The notes under the pieces: model-generated
What the model was told of the DNA's origin: nothing
Seen by the model: only the letters and a program-made list of their open reading frames with translations
Database searches by the model: none
Shown here: one piece after another, positions 1 through 12,798 of the stretch
Numbering within the stretch: position 1 is the stretch's first letter
How the letters are laid out: each line of letters opens with the position of its first letter
Program-made: the position numbers and the translations under genes
Source: Trochalopteron elliotii
Lineage: Eukaryota; Chordata; Aves; Passeriformes; Leiothrichidae
Direction: 5' to 3'
Assembly: GCA_024734555.1 (NCBI GenBank)
Contig: JANPWX010020521.1
Coordinates: forward strand, 558,827 to 622,826
Length of the DNA stretch: 64,000 bases

Positions 1-3000
1 TGAGGATCCCAAGAGGGTTTTACAGCTATTTGTTTAGAAAAATATACACTGCCACCTCAGACAGGGAGCAATAAAAACAATCAACTGGATCACTTACACT
101 GACAGAGAAAATGATGCTGTCACAGGCAGCTGAGCACTTCCACCCTCACCCTGGCAGTGGAAACAGTGCTCCACAGAGTATATTTGTCTCTGCTTTAGGC
201 ATTTTTAGTCAGTCCCAGTGATAAAAAGAAGCTGTGACTGAGTAATAGTGACTTTTTTTTTTTTAATTTATAGTTATTTGGAATGTTTTGGGGTCTTCCT
301 GTAGTAGCATTAGTTTTAGAGAGGAGACTATCAAAGCCAGAGGGAGCGGTTGGCTTTGTGCCACTTCTAGTCAATGTTACAAGGTGCCCTGCTGCTCTTC
401 TATCCAAAAGGGATCACAGAGACAAAATGGTTGACTGCCTGTTTTCCTTGAGCATTCTCTGACAGGATCAGTCTATCTGGATTTATACTGCCAAAAGAAA
501 CAAAGTGGAAGTTTTGTTCAGGTACCAAGAACTGTCTCAACCTCTCTTGTGAGGCAGTGAAGTAGCACACAGCCCAAATGGTACAAAGCAGTTGCTTGGA
601 TTTGACACCAGGCCCGCCCACAGAAGGGTATTTGCAAGTCTTAAGTGTTAAGTGTATGAATTTTGGCAGAAAATAAACCCTCTTGCAGATCAGATGGGCT
701 GGGTGTGCCTGGGTTTCGGTTCTGGTTAGGAGCAATTTGGCACCATCAGCCTGGTCACGTTCAGTAGGAACAATCATGATCACAGATTCAGAAATAGTGC
801 AGTTTACTGAAAGAACAGAAATAACAGATTCAGAATTGCCATGGATGAACATACCAGCTGTGAGAGAATTCTAATAAAAACCATAATATTGTGCTAACCT
901 GCGTAAGAGTAATCCTACACAGAAGGTTACCAAAAAGATGTCCTCTTCTGAGGGAAGAGAGAGCAGAGGAACCAGTCATCTGTCTCCATCTGTTTTTTTG
1001 GGTCTTCCTCCTAGCCAGGTGAAATTTCTACACTCCTGATATACAGCTCAAACTTAACCTCCATCTCCCTCTTAAAAACAGCATGATCAAGACAGACAGG
1101 TGAGTCATACAGTCATATATGTGGTAGACATACCTCATTAAGCTTATTAGCATAGGAAGGGTGTGAACTTTAAAAGACAGGCAAAACTCACTTTCTGGCT
1201 GCGCTGTCCTTCAAATTTTCAGTCATACAACCTTGTTCCCTTCTTCACATGTTATCTTCACAGGACTCCCCCCACAGCTAGCTCAGCTTTCCTGATGTCA
1301 GCCATTCAGATCTCCATCTGCAAAGATAATACAGAATGAACACAGCCTGTGCTGCACATAATAAGCCTTGGCCCTTCCCTGACTCCTTCAGGGATCACCA
1401 CCCATCCCACAGTAAGTCTGGAGCAGTCAGTGCACTGATGATCCACCACAATAAACTGAAGGTTTTCAAGCACAACACCTTAATGCAATTTTAGGTATCT
1501 GAAAGTGTTTGCAAATTTATTTTTTCTGGCTGGTGAAAGAATGTGGAGGACAGAAAGTAAGAAACATCCAGATGACTATTTTATTTTTCCCTTCAAGTGA
1601 AAAATACAGCATTTTGAAATCTTGGAAACTATTATTTAGATAAATTGGAGCATCTAAATAGAAACAAAACAGTCCACTCCTAGTAAATGAAAGTATTAAC
1701 TTTATCTGAACAGTTTATTTTTCCCTAATTCTCATTTTCTAACTATGGTTATGAAAAGGGGCAGTGGGGGAATCGTTCCAGGCTGACCCAAAATAAGCCT
1801 CTCACCTACTCCAAGGCTAAAGAGACAGTGTGAGGTGTCCTGCATCTCAGCTCATGACTTGGGTCTTTTAGAAGATGTGAACAACTAAAAAAGGGGCAGA
1901 TGAACATGAATTTAAGTAATATAACATTTTGCAAGGCCTTGGAGTTTTTTCAGCAATGGGTGCTGAACAACACAGAGTTGGACAGAAGGGCTATGATAAC
2001 CTATTTGCAAACAAGTCCAGTTGCTCAGAGGAAACAAGCTTTGTGGAAGGTCACTGTGATACATACAGGGCAAATGTTCTGCAGCCCAGAAAGCAAACAA
2101 ACCAACTCTACTTCAAAGTAACGACAGTGAGCCAAGCAAGTAGAAAGAGCAGCAAGAGAAATATGAGTGGTGATTTTAATCACATTTCCCTGCCACATTT
2201 TTTATTGCTGAAGGGTTGTCTGTTAAGACACAGAAGAGTCGCCATTTCTTATAAAAATAATTCCCACATGAAAACTAGTAATTATCTAACTACAAAGCAG
2301 AAAATTTATGTGCTTACCATTTTTTTTTTCCAAATCTGACAAACAGGATGCAGACAACAAAGACAACACCTCAAGAGCTGTACAAATCTCAGGTGATCTC
2401 CTTCTCACTACCTGCAAGATAACTCCTGTGGTTCAGGGACAAAGAAAAATTTTTTCTGCACTGTGTGAGATTTACTATATCCAAAGCAAATTCTCTCAGT
2501 CAATAATTCCTTATTGCTAACAGAGGAGATTTAGAAGACCTGTGTTAGCACAATCCGTTCCTTCAAAGAAAATGAGGAAAAGTGACAGGAAGAAGCTGGG
2601 CTGATCAGACAAGAAATAAAAATGTGATTACAAGACTAGAAGAAAAAAGGAAGAAGAAAGGGGAAATAAGAAATTGTTGCTAACTCTTAGACATACTATC
2701 AGCTCATACTATCTACCTCTACAGGTAGAACACGGTGCAGTCTTGGCCTACAGACCACCACTCTGCCATCTGTAGTTTTCCATGTTGGGAACCAATTTTG
2801 CTACCTTGTACCAATTTAGAGACGGCAGTGTGAGAGAAACACTAGCAGCAGGCAGGTGTGATGGCAGCATGCTGGGGATAAGGACATGTTGAGAAAAGGA
2901 CTTATAAGACAAACAGTAACATGGCTGCCCAAGACCTTGGTAAGACCTTGCTTTGAAGACTTTGCACACCTCTGGTGACCCCCACTCAAGAAAGATGAAT

Positions 3001-3889
3001 TTAAATCAGAAAACACACAGTTCAGGCCTATTGGGGGGCAGTAACCTCCTCTTTTATGCAGCGTGATGGGAAGCGTTTATTCCTATGCAGATTTTGTGCA
3101 TAACAACAGAAGAAAAACCAAGGGAGGAAAACAAAGTTTTTTAGAAAGGGTAGTAAAATATTGTCAGAGGTCATCCAGAGATGTGTGACTGTCCCATCCC
3201 TGGGAACAGTAAAGTGAGGCTGAATGGGGTTTTGAGTAACTTGATCTACCTGAAGATGTTCCACTTATGCCAGGATGGTTGGAGTAGATGGCCTTTAAAC
3301 GTCCTTTACAACCCACACCATTCTGTGATTCTATGGTTTTCTTCTTCTTCATAAATACCTATGAAGATAAACCTCAAAGAAAAGGGGAAGAAGGTTAGCA
3401 TTCATAACAGAGCTTAGGTTAAAGCACTAGGTCAGGGTAAACTGCCGGAGTTGACAAAGACTTCTAAACAATCCAGGAGTGAATGTCTCAAACCATCCTT
3501 CCATGCAGGGCAGCAGCATGCTGCACTGCACTCGGGTCTCAGTCAAACAGAGAAAGATCACAGGAATCCCGCGGGCAGAAAATACATCCAGGTGTTCTCA
3601 AGCAGGCAGCCACGGCCTCGCTGACAGGGAAATTCGTGAGATGATTTCCCCGGGGTTGGCAAGCGTGGCTGAGGAGAGGGATTCCTCTGAGATCCTGGTG
3701 ATCCACCACAGGACGTGGAGCGTGTCAATGCCCCAGCCACAGTATCAGCGTCTCAGACCTGGGGTCAGCACGGCACCGACAGGATTAAACCCAGCTACCA
3801 GAACTAAGACAAGGACAGAAATTTCCCCTGATCGTTTCAGATGCGCACACAAACGCCCATCTCAGCTCTGCCCTGTTTTCCCTTAGGAC
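1..3889. other. Upstream intergenic region, no supported gene
   Basis: I see no supported gene between the left edge and the CpG-rich promoter zone. Open frames here (for example 400-852 minus and 1929-2339 plus) have no recognisable domain, signal peptide or family motif, and their codon content looks like random AT-rich DNA. The region holds a poly-T tract near 251-265 and a CR1 LINE fragment around 3165-3343. Distal regulatory elements of GRIN3A could lie here, but nothing in the sequence marks one. Confidence 0.7.
3165..3343 (+). mobile_element. CR1 LINE 3' end fragment
   Basis: The stretch reads as a diverged copy of the bird CR1 3' terminus: a 'cccatccctgg' block, a 'gatggcctttaaacgtcc' block, then 'cacaccattctgtgattcta', which is the CR1 tail repeat. 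Weaker similarity to more internal CR1 sequence appears upstream at about 2925-3005 ('ctctggtgacccccactcaa'), so the element may begin near 2.9 kb with indels. It lies about 0.6 kb upstream of the GRIN3A CpG-rich region. Divergence is high, so this is an old insertion. Confidence 0.85.
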
Positions 3890-4409
3890 AAGAGCGTTCT
3901 GTCCTAAAAGCCATGTTAGGCAGTGCCCCGGGTTTGCAGAATCAGGATCCCGGGTCCCAGATGTCGGAAAACGGTTTCGCTTGAACCAGCAGAGCATGGG
4001 AAGGCACCGGGCTGCCTTCGACAACAAGCGGCAGCGGTAGACACAGCTCCCCCGCCATCCGATGGGGGACCGTAGCCCATCTTCGGTTCGCAGCCCTCGG
4101 GGCACGGAGAACTGTCCCGCTGCTCGGGAGCGGTGACGGGGTGATCCACGGCAGCACCGGACTGAGGGCTCCGTTGGGGCCGTCCCGGGACACTCCCCCG
4201 GGGGCGCAAAGGGGCGGCCCCCCAAGTCCCTTCCCACCCTGGGCGGCCCGCGGGGGTGAGTCCCGGCGGCCCGGGGAGGAGCCGAGCGGGGTCGGCGCTC
4301 GTCGTCCCTCCCGTTGGGAGCGCAGCGCAGCCCAGCGACCGCCCGCAGTCACACCGGCAACTTTGCCCGGCTCCAGAGCCAGCGGGGAGCGTTCCGAAGG
4401 CTGCGGGGG

Positions 4410-4713
4410 NNNNNNNNNNNNNNNNNNNNNNNNNNNNNNNNNNNNNNNNNNNNNNNNNNNNNNNNNNNNNNNNNNNNNNNNNNNNNNNNNNNNNNNNNNN
4501 NNNNNNNNNNNNNNNNNNNNNNNNNNNNNNNNNNNNNNNNNNNNNNNNNNNNNNNNNNNNNNNNNNNNNNNNNNNNNNNNNNNNNNNNNNNNNNNNNNNN
4601 NNNNNNNNNNNNNNNNNNNNNNNNNNNNNNNNNNNNNNNNNNNNNNNNNNNNNNNNNNNNNNNNNNNNNNNNNNNNNNNNNNNNNNNNNNNNNNNNNNNN
4701 NNNNNNNNNNNNN
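4410..4713. other. Assembly gap (304 N) inside GRIN3A exon 1
   Basis: A run of 304 N replaces the sequence between the GC-rich upstream region and the visible part of exon 1. Mammalian GluN3A proteins have roughly 120 residues before the point where coding sequence resumes here, so the initiator codon, signal peptide and start of the amino-terminal domain should fall in or very near this gap. Its GC-rich borders suggest a sequencing dropout. The true length need not be 304 bases, so frames drawn across it are unreliable. Confidence 0.98.
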
Positions 4714-5032
4714 ACTGCTGCTGGCCGTGGCCAACCTGAACGGCGTGCCGGGGTTGCTGCCCTACAATCTCTCCCTGGAGGTGGTGATGGCGATCGAGGC
4801 GGGGCTGGGCGACCTGCCCCTCTTCCCCTTCTCTTCAGCCAGCGCCTCCTGGAGCAACGACCCCGTCTCCTTCCTACAGAGTCTGTGCCACACCGTGGTG
4901 GTGCAGGGGGTCTCTGCCATCCTCGCCTTTCCTCAGAGCCGTGGGGAGATGCTGGAGCTGGACTTCATATCGGCGGCGCTGCGCATCCCGGTGGTCAGCA
5001 TTGTTCTGGGCGAGTTCCCCCGGCGGAGCCTG
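4714..5032 (+). CDS. GRIN3A: GRIN3A exon 1 (3' part): GluN3A amino-terminal domain
   Basis: Glutamate receptor ionotropic NMDA 3A is a plasma-membrane subunit of glycine-gated and glutamate/glycine-gated cation channels in neurons. This piece gives 106 codons of the first lobe of the extracellular amino-terminal (LIVBP-like) domain. Recognisable GluN3A blocks are [37 protein letters not shown] and AFPQSRGEM. There is an N-glycosylation sequon (NLS). The frame starts at 4715; base 4714 is the end of a codon cut by the gap. The exon ends on a full codon (CTG) at a GTAAGG donor, phase 0, where mammalian GluN3A also has an intron before the NPLHLQ block. The initiator codon and signal peptide are missing because of the N gap. 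The match to GluN3A rather than GluN3B is clear from the downstream exons. Confidence 0.95.
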
Positions 5033-5399
5033 GTAAGGCGCTGGGAGCACGGGAAAAAGCGACGGGCACGGCAGCGCTCCGCGGAGGCTCGGGGACGGGC
5101 GTCGGAGCCGGGCAGGGGTAGCGGCGGGAGGTCTCTGGCCGAGGGAGAAGCGCTCGGGACTCCGGGGCCGCCGGCATCGCCCTTCGGTGTGCCATGTGCC
5201 ACCGAAGGCACCTTTGGCACCCCGTTCCGATTTAGCTCCGGGGTGGCCGGGGACAAACATCCTCTCTGTGAAAAGAGACAAGAGCTTGGTGGCACAAGCG
5301 AAGTTGTTAGCACGACGTCATTCACTGCTGTAAGTTGTAGACCCGAGACCAGAAGTGGGATCCAGGAGACGCTTTGCATTATCAAGGGAAGGTTATTAT

Positions 5400-5433
5400 G
5401 GGGGGTAGGGGGGGCGGGGAGGGGAGGGAAGGG
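5400..5433 (+). other. G-rich tract, candidate G-quadruplex
   Basis: The + strand carries at least five G runs of three or more separated by one or two other bases, starting 368 bp after the exon 1 donor. This pattern meets the usual four-run G-quadruplex rule. Because it is on the coding strand, both the non-template DNA and the nascent pre-mRNA could fold. A role is inference only. Confidence 0.6.
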
Positions 5434-6204
5434 AAACCGGAAAGACCCCAAAAGGCTTTCCGAGTGTTTGTTATTGGTCTTAATGCTGGTCTGTTTATGG
5501 GCCCTGCAGGCTGGGCACCAGGTGCCACTTCTCAGGGAAGTTGTTCAGTGTAACTTGACTTTGCATCGAGCTGAGCTAAAGCACCAGGATTTTCTGTACT
5601 TATAGTAGGTACTAGATCAGATTTTTGCTAATTAGAGTTGCCTAACTAAAGTGCTGGAAACTGCAGCCGAGTTTGACTGTTTGATTGTCTAGCTAAAATA
5701 GAAACTGAATTCTTTGTGTTTGACAAAGTCTCAGGCAAAAGTAGAAGTAGCATCAGGAGGTAGACTTTCTGTCATACAAAGATCGCAACTTAGTGTTGCA
5801 CGCTCTGGAGAAAGGTGATTGGTACAGCATTTTGGAGCTGTGTGTTTGATGCCAGGAGTCATCTTCAGGTAAAAGAGACAGAAGAAAATGCTGTATTCTG
5901 TAAAACCTGGCCAAGGGAAGTCATAAATAAATTGGTACAATCTGCTTTTTTTAGTACAGGATAAATAGTTGTTTTGTATAAAAAGAGGTAGCTTAACTTT
6001 GGTCTCAAAATGTAATCAGAAAAAAAAATTGCCAAGTGAATTTGCTTTGCAAAAGCAAACATAAACCACAGCTTGGATCACATTTCTGTGGGTTAGGGGT
6101 TTTTTTTCAGTTTTTGTGTGTTTGAATTGTGACAGAAAATGTAGAAAAAGTCTGTGTTAGGTAGCTCCTGGTTTGTAACTGAAGATGTGACTGCTGTGTG
6201 CCGG

Positions 6205-6575
6205 TCTGAATTACAGAGTGGTTTGGCTCAGAAAGGACCTTGAAGAGGATCTCGTTCCACTCCCTGCCATGGGCAGGGACACTTTCCACCAGACCAGGCT
6301 GCTCCAAGCCTCATCCAGCATGGCCTTGAGCACCTCCAGGGATGGGGCAGCCACAGCTTCTGGGCAACCTCTGCCAGGGCTTCATCATCCTCAAAGTCAA
6401 AGGTTTCTTCCCATTAACCCATTCAACCCTGCACTCTGGTATTTTGATGCTGCTGCCCCTCTTCCTGTCACTTTATGTCCTTGTCATACTCCCCACTCCA
6501 GCTCTTTTGTAGCCCCTTTAATACAGCTAGGCTTCTCTACCTCAGCAAAACCCATGTAACTCAGGTCTCTCTAGA
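6205..6575 (-). mobile_element. CR1 LINE 3' fragment, antisense to GRIN3A
   Basis: Read on the minus strand, this is a CR1 3' region. On the plus strand it begins with a degraded tail ('ttacagagtggtttgg'), followed by 'cactccctgccatgggcagg', 'cctccagggatggggcagcc' and, further in, 'ctccagctcttttgtagccc', all in CR1 order. The 5' part is truncated, as usual for CR1. An open frame at 6218-6559 is a by-product of this repeat. Confidence 0.9.
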
Positions 6576-8269
6576 TTTAGGCAGAAACTCAGGGGTAATC
6601 AGTGCTGCTGAATTCTGTTATTGGTAGTGCCAGCAGCATCCAAGTTTGCTGTTACATCTACCAGCCTTGCAGCTGCAGTCATAGTGGTGCTGTAGGCAAC
6701 AGTCAAAGCTCCCCGAGGGCCAAATTCTGAATCCAGCATTTCCTTGCTCTGGCTGTTAGCATTATTTTATCTTCCATCTCAGAGAAGGGTCTGAGTTCAA
6801 AAGATGTGTTAAACACATGCAGTACAGGGTTAGATTTCATTGCTGCTTTCCAACGACTTCAAAGCTCCTGCTAAACTTTCAAATTGTTCTCAGCAGGGAG
6901 CCCAATGGATCTGTCTGTCCAAATCAGAACTTTGTTCTTAAGCAAACTTCAACTGGTGTTGTCGTCAGTGACAGTGAAACCAACACCTGGCACTGCACCT
7001 GTGCTGAACAGACTCCATTTTTTCTTCAGGCTGAGCTAAAAAAACTTACTTTTCAAGGATCTGTGGATTTAGAAAAAGAACTCAGTCTTACTCAAAGGCT
7101 AGCAGATAATACAAGTGTATTAGTCTCTCAGGGTTGTCTTGGAGGGGCTGACATCTTTCTGAACACTTTTTTTCATACTTTCATTTATTATGTACCGTTT
7201 TAAGGCTAACACTGCAGACAGTGCTACAGCAGCCTTGCCTTGCATACCTTCTAGAGTTACAGGATTTCCAAGAGCATATTAGACCCAGGAGTCCCTGGAG
7301 TTGTTGGTCTCGGCAGTCTCTGTTGCAGGCAGGGATTTTGTGTTGCTCACAGTCCTATACCAGCATTGACATGAAATGAACATGCCACAGACCCTTCACC
7401 TTCCTGTCTCTATAGACCTGGAGCTGCAGACTGGCCTCTTCTACGGACTGGCCATCTTGGAGGAGGCAAATGTAAATGACATTATTGTAGACAAGGCACA
7501 TTTTTTGCTGATAGGCCCAGCATGCAGATTTCCAGAGAAGAAAAGACTGATTTCTAACCCTGCTTCTGAATTGGCACCCCTGGGGTCACCCCTCCTACTG
7601 ATGCTTGGACAGAGCTTCTTCCCTCCCGCAAAACCACTGCTGCATGCCCTTGGGAGTGCCTGCAGGTATCTTTCTTCTGTGGAAGGACAGAAGCAGACCC
7701 AAAACTTGTTTGCCCTTGGAGAACATTTTGCCCTGTGTGCATATGAAGACCATGGCAAACTTAACAAACCCAGTATTCACTAAATGCTGTCTCATACTGC
7801 TTCTCCTCAGCATTCAAATCTTTTATTAGGGTGGTCTTAAAGTAGTTATGTCTAGCAGAGTCTCATTTTCCTCACTACAGCAGGACAGGAACATACACGT
7901 GCAGTATCTTGTACTGCTGCTGAATGTTAATGTCATTACTTCATGCAGAAATTTACAACAGGCAAATGTTCACTGTAATTGAAAAACACTTTGATCTGGT
8001 CAAGTCTTCTCTAACATGGCAAAAAGCAATGCTTAGAATGAAAGAGAAGGTGAAGATCCAGAACTGAAATAAATTTCAATAATACTGCCTCTTGTCTCTG
8101 TGGTATTTGATGATAGTAATACTTCAGACATGTAACATGAGAGATCCACAGCATCTTAGATGGGCAGCTACAGTCATGTAAGATACTTAGACTGTGTTTT
8201 CAAAAGTTTTGTGGTTGTCCAAGCATATTTAAAAATCCATTTTTCATTAAATTCTACCACCCTGAGGGT

Positions 8270-8288
8270 AAAAAAAAAAAAAAAAAAA
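8270..8288 (+). repeat. Poly-A tract (19 bp)
   Basis: An uninterrupted run of A in intron 1. Nothing upstream looks like a retroposed transcript, so I treat it as a simple repeat. Confidence 0.9.
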
Positions 8289-11063
8289 GGAGAGTGAACA
8301 CACAAGCAATAGCTTAATCTGGAAGTTCAGGAGTGTGTGGGTTTCAATGGAGGCTGCACAGAGTTAACTGTGTTAACTGTGACACACTTTTTTAATTTTG
8401 TATCTGTGATTTAATTGTTCATGCACACTAACAGTAAATCCAAGTGCTGTTGTGACCTGAAAAATTGCTGCGTACTTTTACCACTTTACTGTCATTTCAG
8501 TAAATTTTCACACTCAGTAAGCAACAGTAACAATTGAACACTGTCATTCAGCAAGAAAAAAAACCCACTGGATTTCTTCACTACTAACACAAATGCAAAT
8601 TGCAGTGCAGCTTTGACAGCTCATTATTTTGGAGGCAGCAGCTCACAAGCACTGATGCCACTGAGGCATGGCTTGTCACCTTATGTATGTTTGTATCAAG
8701 AGAAGCACTTTATTTTTTGATTCAGAATTGCCAACATCATTAATGATTTTTCCATGGATGGAACAGGGAAAAGATCTGTACGTCCAAAAGATCCAGCGAA
8801 CGTGAACCATACATAAATACAGTACTGTTGCTTCTAGTAGTACAGCTCAGAGCTGAGTCTGTAAAGAATAGCCCATAAGATCCATTTTGTTGGTAACAGT
8901 ATCACAAACACAGGTGAGGTCGTGTTTGCAGCAGTGTTCTCTGAATTTAAAGGAATATTTTTAGTGGGTTTCAGGTAAATCTGGACCTCTGATGTCTGTT
9001 AGCATGAAAAGGAGTCTTCTCAGAGCAACTAACAGAATAAAGTAATTGCAAATCATCAGCCCCTGCCAGTCTGTCCATTACCTGGTTTCTTGAGGAACTG
9101 AAGCTGCAGTGCTACTGATTACTGCTATGACTTCAGAATGGGTCAAAATAATATATAAACCAAATCAGAGTTCCAGGTTAGACTGAATTTTCCAGTGAAA
9201 TACCAAACTCAGCCTCAGAACAGATGCTGTAAAAAGAAACTCCCTATAAACATTTAATTTTTTCATTTGTTTTTAAAAGAATTAAGCTATTTTTTTAACA
9301 GCATCCTAATTCGTATATATACATATATATATATTTATAGAAGTCATACAGACCTGCAAAACACAGACAATGCATTCCACCACTGAGGGCAGGCAGAAAT
9401 TACAGCAAAGGGATGGAGATGTGGGAAAGCTTCTGTCCAACTAAATGCCCGGAGACACTTTTTTCTTGCCTCCTTAGGGCCAGAATTTAATTTTTGCAGG
9501 AAAGTGGTTTTGATTGGCTGGCGGAAGGAGTTTTAATAATTCCATTTTCCTGAGAGAAGTGCAACACACGCATTTGGTTGCAGACTCTGGTCATTTAAAC
9601 TGTCACTGCTAATCTGTCTTAGTCCAGATAACTGAAAGCTTGTACTAGTATCTGTGTAGATGAGGAATGTGTGTTCAGTCTTCCCCTATGGCCAGCAAGC
9701 CTCCTCACCTCACACCGAGTAAACAGTGAGGTGGCACTTGCCTTTTGTGTACTTCAGGAGGGTTTATAAGAGGGGCCTTGAGAGGAATCAAGGACAGAAA
9801 TTGAGAGGATGTGCAAACAAATGCCCGGTTGCTCCTCTTTCAGCCAGAAACCTCAGTGATACTCCCTCTATCAAAAATCTTTGCATGGAACAAAGAAAGA
9901 GGGGAAGAAAAACCCAAACTAGTATCTTTATTTGAGTTAGAGAGTTCAAGGAATTTAATCACAGCTGCAGAAAATCCCTTTTCAGAATGCAGGAAAGTGG
10001 TGAGAACGTTTTTACATCAGTTCTCTCCTCTGGTTCCTTAATTTTAAAGTTCCTTGGAGACAGAAGGAGCTGGAAATCTGCTAGGATAGCACTCATTCAG
10101 AACTGGCCAGTAAAAAGAGGTTCTCATTCCTCATCCCATGCTGATTTTTTGATGCAGAAAAGCTGAGTTAACATGAAATTCAGTACCATACATGATGTTT
10201 ATTTTGGGTTTGGCTCTTTTCTATTTTGGGTGTTCACAAAACAATGTCTTCCTCACTGCTAGGTCTTTCATAATGCACTGCACAAACTCCTGTCAGTGAT
10301 GAGTGATTAAAATATGACAGCCTTAAATTATTGATTATTACTTTGCTGAAGAACAGGCATTATCAGAAGAAACATCAAAGAATACTTGGCTTAATCCACT
10401 AAGTAAAAATTATAATTTTGCCTAGAATAGACAAATTTAAAGACAACCTGCTGTCAGATTCTATATGAGTACATAAGTTGCTGTACTGAGCAGATTGTTA
10501 ACAAAGAAAAGTAAGTTGGAGTATTCAACATAATTTCCCCCAAGAATTTGTCCAGAAAAGTCAGTGGAAGCAGAGCTATAGAAGCTAGAAATCATCAAAG
10601 GATTTTGTGATGTGTTATTCAATTTATTTCTTGTGATTAAATTCAAAGACTACTTTAAAAAGTTATAATTTAGGGTATATTTAATAAATTGTTTACTATT
10701 TAAACCCATGAAATATTGAAAACACATAGTGTTAGGACTTTAGACTGTGTTGGATCTAGTTACAGTTTTAAGCCCTCAAATAAAATGTTTATATTGTGTT
10801 CTATTATTTCCCTTTCTGGATTTACAATTAATTTTTAAATGTGAAATAAAACCAGGCATAACATGGCTAGAATTTCTGTACTTATTGTAATCAGCAGAAA
10901 ACTGGAAAAAGCATTTGCTTTTAAAAACATAAATTTGCCTTCCAACAAAGACTTGGACTATAAACCCATGTCTGTAGGTCTGTAGGCCTTACTGAAGGGC
11001 TTTTAAAGAGTGTTTGTCTTCTCAATTTGATGGAATGAGAGTGCATCAGATCTCACTGCAATA

Positions 11064-11104
11064 CAAATAGCTGAGTACAGCTATTTGATGTATGTATGTA
11101 TGTA
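11064..11104. repeat. Perfect 9-bp hairpin followed by (TGTA)n
   Basis: The arms at 11064-11072 and 11079-11087 are exact reverse complements around a six-base loop (GAGTAC). They run straight into a short TGTA tetranucleotide repeat, after which the loop-side motif 'gctgagtaca' recurs at about 11107. It is probably a local slippage product. No function is evident. Confidence 0.75.
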
Positions 11105-12646
11105 CAGCTGAGTACATACATTGCAGAGTTTGTTCTGAAGAGCTAAAAGCATCCAGAGAAAAGAGGAGGAAGAAAACAAGAAAAGGAAGCAAGAAACTGG
11201 AAACATCACATGTCAGTGACGCAGGGAAAGACAAGGAGAAAATAAGCTGAATTGAGAAGAGAAGGAAGAGGTGCCCTTCCCTATGTCTTTACTTTTTGTA
11301 GTTCTAGCAGCATAAATCAAGGGAACTGAATTTTGTAGGAGAGCACTGGACAAAGAGCTGGGATCACCAAGCACAGAGAAGAATGGCTTGCTCAAATCAG
11401 AGTTGGAGTCACAGGGCTGTCTTGATCTGTGGCTAAGAATTGTTACTTCCAGTGAGTAATGCTTGCCCAAAAAGACACTTTGCCACCCCCAAAATACACT
11501 GTCTTCTCTGCAGACTTCTCAGGAAACTGATTAGGCCAGCATCTAGGAAGCAATGATGGGAACAGGGATTATGTCAGAGGTAGATAATGTTTTTTTGCTG
11601 TTGCCAAGAGGACATCTTGCAAAGGGTGTGAGGCCTTGGTGTGGTTGGATGTGATTAATGAAAGCCTTTTTTCGAACTTCATGCTGAGAATTATGGTCAG
11701 AGTCCCTCGTAATGTATTGGGAACAAGAGTCAGACAGCTTCTGGTTAGGATTTGGGAGCACCAGGTTGCTGGGATGCATGCAGCATCATACCAGTAGGTA
11801 CCCAGAAGGGACTTCCTAATAAATGGGAGCAGGTTCAGGCACAAGGACTTTAGGATTGGAGCTTTGTATATCAACGACTGTTCTTTACTCCTGGTCTGCC
11901 CCCGAAAGACTTCACATTTTCCCCAAACCCTGTCAGTCATCCAAATTGGTTCTCACCACCACAAGAAAAGGGTGTACAGATGGTGGAAATAGCAGGAGAA
12001 CTGGGAGAAAGATTTAAGCTTGAGTAGGCAGCACTGATAGATGATTCATTTATTAATGGAGTCACACTCAAGCAAAGCCGCTTGTTCGAGGGGCTCCTCA
12101 TCAGTGTGACTCAGAAGTTCACAGCCTGGCCCCAAGTGCTTTGCAGCTGTCACAGCAAGCTGATAACATTGCTCTTGGTAATTATGGACAGCTTCATGAA
12201 GAACTGAGACAGGCATACCACAACCGTTGTAACATTGCATGCTGCCCTTGTGGGGCATTAAAGCCAAAAGTTTGTGTGCAGCTGGTGTTGAGACTTGGAT
12301 TTGGCTGCAGATAGGTTCCAGAGCATCTCTCTAGTCAGGCTTGATGTTCACCCCTCAGACCTGAGCTCTGTGTGTGTCATTTCCCTGCAGTATAGGTCCA
12401 TACAGCCACTGATGAGCATCTTGCATTCCTAGAGCACAGGAATACCCTGTTGGTACAAGCAGAAAGCAGATGCCACCCCCATGCCAGGCAGCCACCCCTC
12501 TGCCTCTGTGAGCTCTGAGTGCTTTGTGAGTGGGGAGATGATGCTGAACCTCTCGGATGCCCCCTGCTGCAGGAACGGTGAGCTGGGAGAGCCCTCAGAA
12601 GCTGATGTGAAGGTTTCCAGTTGGCAGCAGTTTGGAAGGGTCTGGT

Positions 12647-12694
12647 GTACAGTGTTAGTACACTGTACTGTAATTGTGTACTGTTAGTACACAA
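12647..12694. repeat. Two adjacent perfect hairpins
   Basis: The first hairpin has 9-bp arms at 12647-12655 and 12660-12668 with a TAGT loop. The second has 9-bp arms at 12674-12682 and 12686-12694 with a GTT loop. The two share the loop-side motif GTTAGTACAC, so one may be a rearranged copy of the other. A related 18-bp palindrome lies at 12799-12816. Confidence 0.8.
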
Positions 12695-12798
12695 GCTAGA
12701 TAATTAACTTTTATCTGAAATGTTTTGACCTGGGTGGCTGCAGACTGTAAATGGTGGGTGAAAGAGTGGAGGTGAGCACAGGTGCCCCATCAGCTGTG

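Larger units (their letters stand above)
3890..5250 (+). promoter_or_regulatory. GRIN3A: CpG-rich promoter/first-exon region of GRIN3A
   Basis: Base composition changes abruptly from AT-rich to GC- and CpG-rich at about 3.9 kb and returns to background after about 5.25 kb. The block surrounds exon 1 and is interrupted by the N gap. No convincing TATA box is visible upstream of the gap, which fits a CpG-island promoter. The transcription start cannot be placed from sequence alone and may lie in or just before the gap. Several long open frames on both strands here (for example 3916-4734 minus and 4141-5121 plus) come from high GC and from reading N as open, and are not genes. Confidence 0.7.

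Noticed and set aside
3916..4734. Long minus-strand open frame over the CpG region
   Set aside because: It is open only because N is read as coding and the region is GC-rich. It is antisense to real GRIN3A exon 1 and has no family signature.
4141..5121. Plus-strand frame across the gap in another phase
   Set aside because: It overlaps exon 1 out of frame and depends on the arbitrary gap length.
6218..6559. 113-codon open frame
   Set aside because: It is the translation of the antisense CR1 fragment at 6205-6575.
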